Positions 15,017-22,981 of a stretch of DNA of 34,096 bases are shown here, in pieces. The translations under genes were made by a program, and so were the position numbers. How positions within the stretch are numbered: position 1 is the first letter of the stretch; every line of letters begins with the position of its first letter. Origin of the DNA: Candidatus Sumerlaeia bacterium (lineage in GTDB: Bacteria > Sumerlaeota > Sumerlaeia > JADFCW01); the NCBI GenBank assembly GCA_026415575.1, contig JAOAGV010000044.1, forward strand, positions 1 through 34,096. The letters are read 5' to 3'. The notes beneath the pieces were generated by a model. It had not been told where the DNA came from and made no database searches. It saw only the letters and a list, made by a program, of their open reading frames with translations.

Positions 15017-16756
15017 ATGAGCACTTTCGACTGGATTATCATCGGAGCCTACATGGTCGGCGTGGTCTGCATCGGTGTGGCCGCGGGTTTCTTTCGCCGC
15101 CGGACGTCGGAGGGCGGCCATTATTTTCTCGCCGACCAATCGTTGACGTGGCCGATCATCGGACTGGCGATGTTCGCCGCCAACATCTCGACCGTCCACC
15201 TTGTCAGTCTTGCACAGTCGGCCTATACGTCGGGCCTGCTGTATGGCAACTACGAATGGATGGCGGGCTTCACGTTGATCCTGCTGTCGCTGTTTTTCGC
15301 GCCGCTCTATCTGCGGTCGCGCGTGCCGACGCTGCCGGATTATCTGGAGCGCCGGTACAACCGAAACTGCCGGGATGCGTTGTCGTTCGTGTCCCTGATC
15401 TCGGCCATCGTCATCCACATCGGAGTTGCACTGTTCACGGCGGCGGCGGTGCTTTGTTTCCTTTGCGGCGTGCCTGAAAACAAAACCCTCTTCGGCATGA
15501 ACGCGCTGATGTTTTTCATCGTTGTGCTCGGCGGGTTGACCGGTCTCTACACGGTCATCGGCGGACTGCTGGCGGTGGTCTGGACGGAGAGCGTCCAGAC
15601 GGTTTTGTTGCTGGTCGGCGCGGTCTGCATCACCGTTGTCGGCTACATCGCCGTCGGCGGCTGGGACTCGCTGACAACCACCCTTGCCACTCAGCCGCAT
15701 CCGTTGCTCGGCAAAGAGGGCACGGCGGAACTGTCCACCCGATCTTTTCTCCGCATGATGCATCCGCCCAACGACAACAGTGTTATCGCCAATGTGCCGT
15801 GGTATTCTATCCTGCTCGGCTATCCCGTCATCGGGATTTGGTACTGGTGCTGCGACCAGACCATTGTCCAGCGCGTGCTTGCCGCCAAGGACGAGAAACA
15901 CGCCCGGCTCGGCCCGTTGTTCTGCGCGTTCATCAAGATCCTGCCTGTGTTCCTCTTCGTGTTCCCCGGCATCATCTGCGTGGCGCTGGTCCAGAAAGGT
16001 TATTTCGGGCCCGGCGTCGGTCCCGCGTCCTCGAAGGACGTGTATCCATTCATGATCACGCACCTGCTGCCGGTCGGGCTGAAAGGGCTGGTCATTGCCG
16101 CGATGCTGGCGGCGGCGATGCAGACCTGCTCGGCGGCGCTGAACTCTTCCGCGACGTTGTTCGCGTATGACATCTGGAAACGCTGGAAGCCGGCAACCAG
16201 CGATCACAGCCTTGTGAAGATCGGACGCTGGGCGACGGTCGCCGCCACGGTCCTCGCCATTTTGCTCTCGCCGATTTTCGGCCATTATGACACCATCTTC
16301 AAGGGGATAAACGTTCTGATTTGCTACGTGGCGCCGCCGATTACGGCCGTGTTCCTTGTCGGGGTTTTCTGGAAACGCGCCGGCGGACGCGCCGCGTTTC
16401 TAACGATGATCGCCGGCGGTGCGCTTGGCGCGGCCGCGTTCTTCCTCGACTTCTTCAAGGACAAGATCGTCTCCGCGGAGGAAATCGCCGCATCGCCATT
16501 CTGGAGCCTCGTCTATAACGCGTTGTTGAAGGACTTCATGCTGGCGTCGTTTGGCATCTTCTGTTTTTGCGTGCTGTTTCAGGTCCTTGCATCGCTGCTG
16601 ATGCCCGAGCCGCTGAAGCAGGAAGCCAAGTTGCTGGTCTGGGAACACTGGACCGACCCGATCAAGGCCCGGTGCGGCACCGGACTGTCCGACTACCGCG
16701 TCATGTCCGGTGCGGTGCTGGCTACATTTGTTGTGCTGTATATCATCTTCCATTGA
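15017..16756 (+). CDS. Sodium:solute symporter (SSS family)
   Basis: A 579-aa integral membrane transporter of the SSS/SLC5 family, expected to import a solute with Na+. The N-terminus STFDWIIIGAYMVGVVCIGVAAG is the first membrane helix, followed by GGHYFLADQSLTWPIIGLAMFAANIST, where the SSS family places residues of the substrate and sodium sites. GLYTVIGGLLAVVWTESVQ (around residues 175-200) is the family's diagnostic block. WYWCCDQTIVQRVLAAKD and AAMLAAAMQTCSAALNSSATLFAYDIWKR follow in the SGLT-like order. About 13-14 hydrophobic segments are visible. It starts 5 bases after the cytoplasmic mutarotase and is followed 11 bases later by the lipoprotein mutarotase, so its substrate is probably a reducing sugar whose anomeric form matters; that is inference from context. 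The ATG at 15017 is chosen because the same open frame upstream is antisense-like and overlaps the mutarotase. Confidence 0.93.
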   Translation: MSTFDWIIIGAYMVGVVCIGVAAGFFRRRTSEGGHYFLADQSLTWPIIGLAMFAANISTVHLVSLAQSAYTSGLLYGNYEWMAGFTLILLSLFFAPLYLRSRVPTLPDYLERRYNRNCRDALSFVSLISAIVIHIGVALFTAAAVLCFLCGVPENKTLFGMNALMFFIVVLGGLTGLYTVIGGLLAVVWTESVQTVLLLVGAVCITVVGYIAVGGWDSLTTTLATQPHPLLGKEGTAELSTRSFLRMMHPPNDNSVIANVPWYSILLGYPVIGIWYWCCDQTIVQRVLAAKDEKHARLGPLFCAFIKILPVFLFVFPGIICVALVQKGYFGPGVGPASSKDVYPFMITHLLPVGLKGLVIAAMLAAAMQTCSAALNSSATLFAYDIWKRWKPATSDHSLVKIGRWATVAATVLAILLSPIFGHYDTIFKGINVLICYVAPPITAVFLVGVFWKRAGGRAAFLTMIAGGALGAAAFFLDFFKDKIVSAEEIAASPFWSLVYNALLKDFMLASFGIFCFCVLFQVLASLLMPEPLKQEAKLLVWEHWTDPIKARCGTGLSDYRVMSGAVLATFVVLYIIFH

Positions 16757-16767
16757 AAGGAGAGCCT

Positions 16768-17166
16768 ATGAAGTACTGCCTGATTCCGTTGCTCGCCATC
16801 CTTGCCGTGGGTTGCGCCACGCCGCAGCCCAAGCGGTACGCCTGGGTCACCGGCCTGAAGCCCGAAAAGGCCGAATACTACAAACAGCTTCATGCCAATC
16901 CGTGGCCGGGCGTCAACCGGATGCTGAAAGAGGTCCACATTCAGAACTACTCGATCTACCTTAAGGAGATCGAGGGCAAGCTCTACCTGTTCAGCTACCT
17001 CGAATACACCGGCAAAGATTTCGAGGCCGACATGAAAAAGATGGCTGCCGACCCTGAAACGCAGCGGTGGTGGAAGGAGACAGACCCCTGCCAGATACCG
17101 CTTCCCGATGCCGCACGCCAAGGGAAGATATGGTCCGATGCCATCGAGGTGTATCATTTAAAATGA
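16768..17166 (+). CDS. Lipoprotein L-rhamnose mutarotase family protein
   Basis: This 132-aa protein is a RhaM-family mutarotase with an added lipoprotein signal. MKYCLIPLLAILAVGCATP carries a lipobox (LAVGC, Cys16 the lipidated residue), so the enzyme should be tethered in the periplasm, probably at a membrane. The mature part keeps the family residues: GLKPEKAEYYKQLHANPWPGV (catalytic-position His42), IQNYSIYL, LFSYLEY and ETQRWW. It is clearly homologous to the 112-aa cytoplasmic mutarotase on the other side of the symporter. RhaM proteins are normally cytoplasmic, so an exported copy next to a transporter suggests that it supplies the transported anomer. AAAGGAG lies just before the ATG. 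Its stop overlaps the start of the UroD-like gene (ATGA), so the two are translationally coupled. Confidence 0.85.
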   Translation: MKYCLIPLLAILAVGCATPQPKRYAWVTGLKPEKAEYYKQLHANPWPGVNRMLKEVHIQNYSIYLKEIEGKLYLFSYLEYTGKDFEADMKKMAADPETQRWWKETDPCQIPLPDAARQGKIWSDAIEVYHLK

Positions 17167-18404
17167 ACTCGCGCGAACGAATCCTTGCGGCCATCGAACA
17201 CCGGCAACCCGACCGCGTGCCGGTTGACCTTGGCGCCACGCCAAGCTCCGGCATTTCGGCCATCGCCTACGGGAATCTGAAACGGCATCTCGGCATTGCC
17301 GACGGCCACACGCGCATCTATGATGTCGTCCAGCAACTCGCCCAGCCCGAAGACTTCATCCTCGACCGCTTTCGCGTGGATGTGGTGGACGTGGGGCGGT
17401 CGTTCAATACGAACGACAATGACTGGTACGACATCACCCTCGCCGATGGCCAGAAGGCACAGTATCCGGTGTGGTTCCGTCCGGAGCGTCAGCCGGACGG
17501 TTCGTACGTCGCGCGGCATCGCGACGGCACGGAACTGGCCCGCATGCCGGCGGGCGGGACATTCTTCGACCAAACCTGTTTCCCCTACATTGACGGGTAT
17601 CCGTCCGACTATTCAGGGCTGCGAGAGGCGATGAGCAAGGTGCTCTGGGCGGCGTTCGCCCACAGTCCGTGGGACCACGCGGGCGAGCCGGATTTTTGGG
17701 CGCAACTTCGCCAGCGCGCCATCGCCCTCCGCCAGAGCACCGACCGGGCGATCATGATTGCCTGCGGCTGCAATCTGTTCGAGTGGGGAACATTCCTGCG
17801 TCGGATGGACAATTTCCTCATGGACCTCTACACCGAGCAGAAACAGGTGGAACGGCTGCTGGATGCGTTGATGGAAGTCCACATGGCGGGCTTGGGCAAA
17901 GTCTGCGAGGCGGTCGGCGATGTCGTGGACATTCTTCGGTTCGGAGATGATCTCGGCACAGACAGCGGTCCATTCATGGCGCCGGAGATTTACCGGAAAC
18001 TGTTCAAACCGCGCCACACCCAGCTATGTGCTTATGTGCACCGGCACACAACGATGAAAACATTTCTTCACTCCTGCGGCTCGATTTATGCGCTCCTGCC
18101 CGACCTCATTGAAGCCGGTTACGATGTGATTAACCCCGTTCAGACCAGTTGCCGGAACATGGAGCCGGAGCGGTTGAAGCGCGAGTTTGGGCGCGACATC
18201 TGTTTCTGGGGCGGCGGCTGCGACACACGTGCCATCCTCAACCGTGCCACGCCGCAGGAAGTGAAGGACCACGTGAAGCGGCGTTTGGAAATCTTTTCGC
18301 CCGGCGGCGGCTTCGTCTTCAACACCGTCCACAATATTCTGCCGGAAGTACCGCCGCAGAACGTGGTGGCCATGTTCGAGGCCATCGAGGAGTTCAACCA
18401 ATAA
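17163..18404 (+). CDS. Uroporphyrinogen decarboxylase (URO-D) superfamily protein
   Basis: This 413-aa protein belongs to the URO-D superfamily, which includes true uroporphyrinogen decarboxylase and the methylcobamide:thiol methyltransferases (MtaA/CmuA type). The N-terminus MNSRERILAAIEHRQPDRVPVD is typical of the latter. The zinc-site motif HSCGS is at 303-307, with a further Cys at 330 (NPVQTSC) and GGGCDT at 350-355. These cysteines argue against haem biosynthesis and for a Zn-dependent methyltransferase or an uncharacterised PVC branch often found in sugar operons. No corrinoid protein is in the window. The start overlaps the mutarotase-lipoprotein stop as ATGA, so it is translated with the transport genes; its role there is unknown. 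The length (413 aa) is longer than HemE (about 350 aa). Confidence 0.85.
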   Translation: MNSRERILAAIEHRQPDRVPVDLGATPSSGISAIAYGNLKRHLGIADGHTRIYDVVQQLAQPEDFILDRFRVDVVDVGRSFNTNDNDWYDITLADGQKAQYPVWFRPERQPDGSYVARHRDGTELARMPAGGTFFDQTCFPYIDGYPSDYSGLREAMSKVLWAAFAHSPWDHAGEPDFWAQLRQRAIALRQSTDRAIMIACGCNLFEWGTFLRRMDNFLMDLYTEQKQVERLLDALMEVHMAGLGKVCEAVGDVVDILRFGDDLGTDSGPFMAPEIYRKLFKPRHTQLCAYVHRHTTMKTFLHSCGSIYALLPDLIEAGYDVINPVQTSCRNMEPERLKREFGRDICFWGGGCDTRAILNRATPQEVKDHVKRRLEIFSPGGGFVFNTVHNILPEVPPQNVVAMFEAIEEFNQ

Positions 18405-18739
18405 CCTGACGCGAAACGAATTGTGGCAGGCGTGTCTGGCCCATGGCTTTTGCCGCAAAAGGGTTCGATCCTCTGACATTCTCATGGGCGAAACGCCCAT
18501 GGTACGGCGGCATGCGGGTTTTTGCAACGCCCTGATGCAAGATTGTAATTCACCGAGGTCGTTCACACAGGACCTTGCGCAAAGGCGCCAAGGCAGTAAA
18601 AAGGACCCTCAAGGATTCTGCCAAGAGACCTTCTGCCCGAGAACGGAAGGTCAGGTTTTCCGAGTCGAAATCGAGGGAACACGTGGCAACTTCGGCGCCT
18701 TTGACTAAAGCAGAGCCTCGAAAAATAAGGATATTCCTA
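18405..18739. repeat. Repeat-bearing gap before the Kelch-symporter gene
   Basis: No gene is supported in this 335-bp gap. It carries a perfect short-loop hairpin, CATGGGCG-aaa-CGCCCATG, at 18483-18501, and a second small palindrome CTTTTG/CAAAAG near 18450. The open frame running into the next gene from 18575 gives a basic, low-complexity peptide and is probably not translated. The first hairpin resembles dispersed repeats I associate with PVC genomes. Confidence 0.45.
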
Positions 18740-21250
18740 ATGCGTCAGTTGGCGTGGGCGGGAATCATTTTTTTGCTGTGTTGCAGCCGCGCAGCCATTG
18801 GGGATTTTGTTTGGAGACCGCTTCCGCCTGTGCCGAACGCACTGGGCGTGGCGGGGGCATTTGCAGGCCTGACGGGCGATGCGCTGGCGGTCGGCGGGGG
18901 TGCGAATTTTCCGGAAAAGCCGCCGTGGGAAGGTGGCGCGAAAGTCTGGCATGACATCGTATATGTGCTGGAGAAGCCCGACGGCCAGTGGAAGGTCGCG
19001 GGGCGTCTGCCGCGTCCGCTCGGCTATGGTGTCTCGATCACCACGAAAGACGGGCTGGTGTGCATCGGCGGCAGCGATGCGCAGCGGCATTACGCGGATG
19101 TCTTTCTGCTCCGCTGGGAAAGGGGCGCGCTCACAACTGCGCCCCTGCCGAGTCTTCCCAAGCCGTGCGCAAATTTCTGCGGCGCGCTTCTCGGCAACAC
19201 CATCTATGTGGCTGGCGGCACTGAAGCACCCGACAGCACTACCGCGCTGAAAACGTTCTGGGCGCTGGACCTTGGTGCCACTCCGCCGCAATGGCGCGAA
19301 TTGGAGCCGTGGCCCGGGCCGGCAAGGATGTTGGCCGTCGCTGCGGTGCAGGACAAGGCTTTTTTCCTCCTCAGTGGCGCCGAGTTGACCGCTGATGCCC
19401 AAGGCAAACCCGTCCGGCGCTACCTGCGTGATGCCTATCACTGGCAGCCGGCAAGCGGCTGGCGGCGGATTGCCGATCTGCCATGTCCGGTGGTTGGCGC
19501 ACCCTCGCCCGCCGCGCCACTCGGCCAGTCGAGTTTTCTGATTCTGGGTGGCGACGACGGCTCGAATGTGGGCTTTCAGCCGCCGGCGGCCCATCCGGGA
19601 TTCTCGAAAGTCATTCTTGCTTATCACACCATTACGGACACGTGGAAAACCGCGGGCGAAGCGCCAATGGCGCACGTCACCACGCCGCTGGTGCGATGGG
19701 GCGCAGACTTTGCCATCCCGAGCGGCGAGGTGCGGCCGGGCGTGCGGTCGCCGGCGGTATGGGCGTTTCAGGCCACAGTCAAGAAAGCGGCCTTTGGCTG
19801 GCTGAACTATACTGTGCTGTTCGCATACCTGCTGGCGATGGTCGGGATAGGCGTTGCTTGCTCGAAGCGGAACAAGAGCACCAACGACTTTTTCCGCGGG
19901 GGACAGCGGATACCTTGGTGGGCCGCCGGCCTGAGCATTTTCGCAACCATGCTCAGCTCGATTACCTTCATGGCCATTCCGGCGGTGGCCTACACGGACG
20001 GGTGGAACCTGTTCCTCGCAAACACGTACGTTTTGATCATGCCGTTGGTGGTGTATGTGTTCCTGCCGTTTTATCGCCGGCTGAACATCACAACCGCCTA
20101 CGAGTATCTGGAACTGCGATTCAATGCGGCCACACGTATGGCCGGCAGCATTTTGTTTATGCTTTACCAGTGCGGGCGGATTGCGGTGGTGATGTATTTG
20201 CCCGCGCTGGCATTGGCCACCGTGAGCGACCTCGACGTGCAGACCAGCATTTTGGTCATGGGCGTCTTGTGCATCCTCTACACCGTGCTCGGCGGCATCG
20301 AGGCGGTGATCTGGACCGATGTGGCGCAGGCGATCATTCTGCTCGGCGGCGCGGTGTTCAGTCTGGTCTTCCTTCTGGCGCATGTCGAGGGCGGACTGAG
20401 CGGCGCGGTTCGCGCGGCCGCCGACGGCCGGCACTTTTTTGAAACCGTCAACTGGAACTGGGACCTCACGGTGGCATCGGGCTGGGTCATTCTTCTGGGC
20501 AGTCCGTTTCATAATCTGTTTTCCTACGCAGCCAGTCAGGATGTCGTGCAGCGCTATGTGACGACGCCCGATCAGAAGACGGCGGCGCGGGGGATTTGGC
20601 TCAATGCGATCATGTCGGTTCCGGCGCAGGCGGTGTTTTTTGCGATCGGGACGGCGTTGTTCGTATTCTACAAGCAGCATCCGGCGCGGCTGGAACCGGC
20701 GCTTCAAAATGACGCCATTTTCCCATATTTCATTATGGCCGAGCTGCCGGTCGGTGTGGCGGGCCTGATAGTGGCGGGGATTTTCGCAGCCGCGCAGTCC
20801 ACGCTGTCCAGCAGCATGAACTCGATCGCAACAGCCTATGTGACGGACTTCCATCGCAAGTTGCGGCCCAACCGCAGCGACCGCGACTATCTGCGCGTGG
20901 CGCGCACGGTGACGGTGCTGGTCGGCGCGGCGGGAACGGCTGTGGCATTGGTCATGGCACAGGTCAATATCCGGACGATTTACATGACCTTCCTCGAGAT
21001 TCTCGGATTGCTCGGCGGAACGCTATCGGGACTGTTCGTGCTGGGGATCTTCAGCCGGCGGGCATCGGGCATTGGGGCGCTGGCTGGCGCACTGGCGAGC
21101 GTTGCGATCGTGTTTGCCGTTCGCTTGACGCATCCGCTAAATGTGTATGCCTATGCGCCGATCGGTCTGGTCTCGTGCGTTGGGCTGGGATGGCTGGCCA
21201 GCATATTCGTGCCGGATTCAGAAAAACCCCTACAGGGGCTCACCCGGTAG
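18740..21250 (+). CDS. Kelch (NanM-like) mutarotase fused to SSS sodium symporter
   Basis: An 836-aa fusion. After a signal-like N-terminus (LAWAGIIFLLCCSRAAIG), residues ~22-345 form a Kelch beta-propeller with repeats at VGGGANFP (51-58), CIGGSD, VAGGTEAP and LGGDDG, plus GEVRPGVRSPAV (329-340). GGGANFP followed by PPWEGGAKVWHD, and the late GEVRPGVRSP block, are hallmarks of NanM, the periplasmic N-acetylneuraminate mutarotase. Residues ~354-830 are a complete SSS Na+/solute symporter: GWLNYTVLFAYLLAMVGIG, DFFRGGQRIPWWAAGLSIFATMLSS, TVLGGIEAVIWTDVAQA and AAAQSTLSSSMNS. The propeller would sit outside the membrane, next to the transport path. ATG 18740 is preferred because AAGGA lies 8 bases upstream. 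With the aldolase at 13632 this suggests sialic-acid-like uptake; the exact sugar is inference. Confidence 0.92.
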   Translation: MRQLAWAGIIFLLCCSRAAIGDFVWRPLPPVPNALGVAGAFAGLTGDALAVGGGANFPEKPPWEGGAKVWHDIVYVLEKPDGQWKVAGRLPRPLGYGVSITTKDGLVCIGGSDAQRHYADVFLLRWERGALTTAPLPSLPKPCANFCGALLGNTIYVAGGTEAPDSTTALKTFWALDLGATPPQWRELEPWPGPARMLAVAAVQDKAFFLLSGAELTADAQGKPVRRYLRDAYHWQPASGWRRIADLPCPVVGAPSPAAPLGQSSFLILGGDDGSNVGFQPPAAHPGFSKVILAYHTITDTWKTAGEAPMAHVTTPLVRWGADFAIPSGEVRPGVRSPAVWAFQATVKKAAFGWLNYTVLFAYLLAMVGIGVACSKRNKSTNDFFRGGQRIPWWAAGLSIFATMLSSITFMAIPAVAYTDGWNLFLANTYVLIMPLVVYVFLPFYRRLNITTAYEYLELRFNAATRMAGSILFMLYQCGRIAVVMYLPALALATVSDLDVQTSILVMGVLCILYTVLGGIEAVIWTDVAQAIILLGGAVFSLVFLLAHVEGGLSGAVRAAADGRHFFETVNWNWDLTVASGWVILLGSPFHNLFSYAASQDVVQRYVTTPDQKTAARGIWLNAIMSVPAQAVFFAIGTALFVFYKQHPARLEPALQNDAIFPYFIMAELPVGVAGLIVAGIFAAAQSTLSSSMNSIATAYVTDFHRKLRPNRSDRDYLRVARTVTVLVGAAGTAVALVMAQVNIRTIYMTFLEILGLLGGTLSGLFVLGIFSRRASGIGALAGALASVAIVFAVRLTHPLNVYAYAPIGLVSCVGLGWLASIFVPDSEKPLQGLTR

Positions 21251-21395
21251 CTTTGGCGCGCATGTCTCACCGCAGCGATAGCAACGAGGAACATAGTGCC
21301 GAAGCAAGCGTTGATCCTGCCATTGATAAAGCGCAGATACTGAAGAGGCTTCGGCAAAAGTTGGGCCGGTGGTGGTCGCAAGCATGTAGGGATGT

Positions 21396-21459
21396 AAAAA
21401 AACTTCCGGAGGAGCGGCATCAAATAGCCCACAGTTCTATTTGACGCCGCTCCTCCGGA
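21396..21459 (-). terminator. Rho-independent terminator for the DUF1080 gene
   Basis: A 23-bp stem (21405-21427 with 21437-21459) has one A.C mismatch and a 9-base loop. On the minus strand it is followed after two bases by seven T residues (21402-21396). It lies between convergent genes, so the hairpin may also limit readthrough from the Kelch-symporter gene, but the plus-strand side lacks a T tract. The rest of the 303-bp gap shows nothing else. Confidence 0.8.
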
Positions 21460-21553
21460 TTCTATCCGAGGGACGACAATGTTGTTCCCCGGCTTGGCAC
21501 GAAGTGAGTTTTTCCCCACCGCTGCGCCGGGGCCCGAATGCGTCCTCTTGGCG

Positions 21554-22567
21554 TTATTTTACAACCGGTCGAAGGACAATGTTGCGATAGCTCACGCCGG
21601 TGTGGTCGCCCTGCAGGTAAATGGGACCGGGCCGGAATTGGTCAGACCACAGCGCGCCGCCCGTGCAGCCCAGCAACGGTTGATTGTCAATGATGGTCTT
21701 GCCGTTGAGAACGACGGTAACGTGGCGGTCCACCAGCGTGATTTCAAAGGTTTGCCACTCGCCGGCAGGCTTTTCGGCCGCAACGGTTGGGCAAATCCGG
21801 CTGTAAATGGCGCCCATGTTGTGCGAATCGAGCGGACGGCCGAAAGTGTCGGCCACCTGCACCTCGTAGATGCCGCGCAAATAAATGCCGCTGTTGCCAC
21901 CCTTGGGCACATTGGTTTCGATGGTCAGTTTGAAATCCTCGAACTCGCGCTCGGTGCGCAGGTTGCCGTATCGCTTTTGCGGTTGGCCCTTCTCCTGTTT
22001 GGGATCATTGGTCAGCACGCCGTCGTTCACCGACCAACCGTTGGCCGAGTTCGGCGGAATTAGCTGCCAGCCGTCGAGATTTTTGCCGTTGAACAGCACG
22101 ATGGGGTCGCCGAATTTGACCTTCGAAAGGTCGGGCTTGGGCGGCAGAGGGGGAATGCGCTTGCCGGTGAAGCTGGCTTGGCCGGAAACTTTCCCGCCGC
22201 TCTCGCGCTCGGTAGTCAGATTCAGCGTGTCGCCGTCAATCTTTGCCTTGATCGTCTCGGTCACTCGCGCAGGGGCTTTGGTCTTGGCGGCGTCCGCACC
22301 CTTGGCGGCTTTTTTCGGTGCGCCGCCGGTGACGCGCGTGATGATCAGCATGTCGCCCTCGACCTTGACCGTCGTAACGGGCAGAACGCTTCCGCCGCCC
22401 CAAAGAATGCTGGCGGTCGTCACGCCATTTTTCTCCTCGACGCCCAGCCAGCCGGCGCCGCCGCCGGGAATGGTCAGCGCCCAATAGCCGAGGAACGGAT
22501 TCGACTCTTTCGCCCCCCACGCTACCGTGGCGGCGCTGAATAGTGCCATGAGCATGAGTCGTTTCAC
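21554..22567 (-). CDS. DUF1080 (3-keto-disaccharide hydrolase-like) secreted protein
   Basis: This 337-aa protein has an N-terminal signal peptide (KRLMLMALFSAATVAWGA). Residues ~20-145 are a lipocalin-like or otherwise unassigned beta region, with a Lys/Ala-rich low-complexity insert (KKAAKGADAAKTKAPA). Residues ~151-337 are a DUF1080 domain, a concanavalin/LamG-like fold: FGDPIVLFNGKNLDGW, the NSGIYLRGIYEVQV block, and WQTFEITLVDRHVTVVLNGK. Some members of this family hydrolyse 3-keto-glycosides, but many PVC copies are uncharacterised. GTG at 22567 is chosen because AAAGGAG sits 7 bases upstream and the signal peptide begins there; the longer frame upstream has no ribosome site. It is followed by a strong terminator and is probably monocistronic. 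Confidence 0.88.
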   Translation of the reverse strand: MKRLMLMALFSAATVAWGAKESNPFLGYWALTIPGGGAGWLGVEEKNGVTTASILWGGGSVLPVTTVKVEGDMLIITRVTGGAPKKAAKGADAAKTKAPARVTETIKAKIDGDTLNLTTERESGGKVSGQASFTGKRIPPLPPKPDLSKVKFGDPIVLFNGKNLDGWQLIPPNSANGWSVNDGVLTNDPKQEKGQPQKRYGNLRTEREFEDFKLTIETNVPKGGNSGIYLRGIYEVQVADTFGRPLDSHNMGAIYSRICPTVAAEKPAGEWQTFEITLVDRHVTVVLNGKTIIDNQPLLGCTGGALWSDQFRPGPIYLQGDHTGVSYRNIVLRPVVK

Positions 22568-22732
22568 GGTTCTTCTCCTTTCGTGTGCTGAGAATGGTTT
22601 TGCGTGCGGCAATCGCGGGGCGAGGCCGCAATCGAACAGACGGTGTGATACCAAACACCGGCGCGACGTCAATGGCGAAAATGACCGCGATGCGCCCGCT
22701 TCGGGGCTTCGGTGATTCGACGGCTTTCTGGC

Positions 22733-22761
22733 TTGACAACTGGCTGGGGTGCCGTCACAGT
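22733..22761 (+). promoter_or_regulatory. Candidate promoter for tRNA-Arg
   Basis: TTGACA at 22733-22738 and CACAGT at 22756-22761 are 17 bases apart, placing the start about 23 bases before the tRNA. The arrangement is the same as that upstream of the galU-like gene. Confidence 0.45.
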
Positions 22762-22790
22762 CAACTCCGGTTGATTGCGACTCCTCTTGC

Positions 22791-22867
22791 GCGCCTGTAG
22801 CTCAGTTGGATAGAGCGTTTGCCTCCGGAGCAAGAGGTCGCAGGTTCGAATCCTGCCAGGCGCGCCA
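22791..22867 (+). tRNA. tRNA-Arg (anticodon CCG)
   Basis: A complete 77-base cloverleaf. The acceptor arms are GCGCCTG and CAGGCGC, the D stem is GCTC/GAGC, and the anticodon stem TTTGC/GCAAG encloses CTCCGGA with anticodon CCG. The T arm is GCAGG-TTCGAAT-CCTGC. The discriminator is G and the 3' CCA is encoded. It reads CGG arginine codons. Confidence 0.96.
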
Positions 22868-22870
22868 TCA

Positions 22871-22979
22871 ATTGTTTTTTGGACTGTTCATTCCAAACAT
22901 CCAGCCAAGTTGCGAAGGTCTTTTCCAACATCTAACCTCTTGCCTCTGACCTTTTTAGGTTGTGACTAAAACCACGTTA
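22871..22979. repeat. Dispersed ~108-bp repeat, copy A
   Basis: This segment, starting 4 bases after tRNA-Arg, is clearly similar along its whole length to 26576-26682 in the same orientation. Both share cores such as AAACATCC, TTGCGAAG and CTTGCCTCTGACCT, and end with a CCACGTTA. No gene is encoded. Its position next to a tRNA recalls integration sites, but no integrase is present. Confidence 0.55.
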
Positions 22980-22981
22980 TC

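Noticed and set aside
17163-18404. Assignment as haem-biosynthetic HemE
   Set aside because: Length, the HSCG motif and the sugar-operon context fit the MtaA/CmuA-like branch better; no other tetrapyrrole genes nearby.
18575-18739. N-terminal extension of the Kelch-symporter protein by 55 residues
   Set aside because: The extension is basic and low-complexity and would bury the signal-like hydrophobic stretch; AAGGA is correctly placed for the ATG at 18740.
18737-20854. 705-codon minus-strand open frame
   Set aside because: Antisense to the Kelch-symporter fusion; the product is His/Arg/Gln-rich with no fold signature.
22791-22979. Integrated genomic island at the tRNA-Arg 3' end
   Set aside because: No integrase, and no second copy of the tRNA 3' end found within the window.
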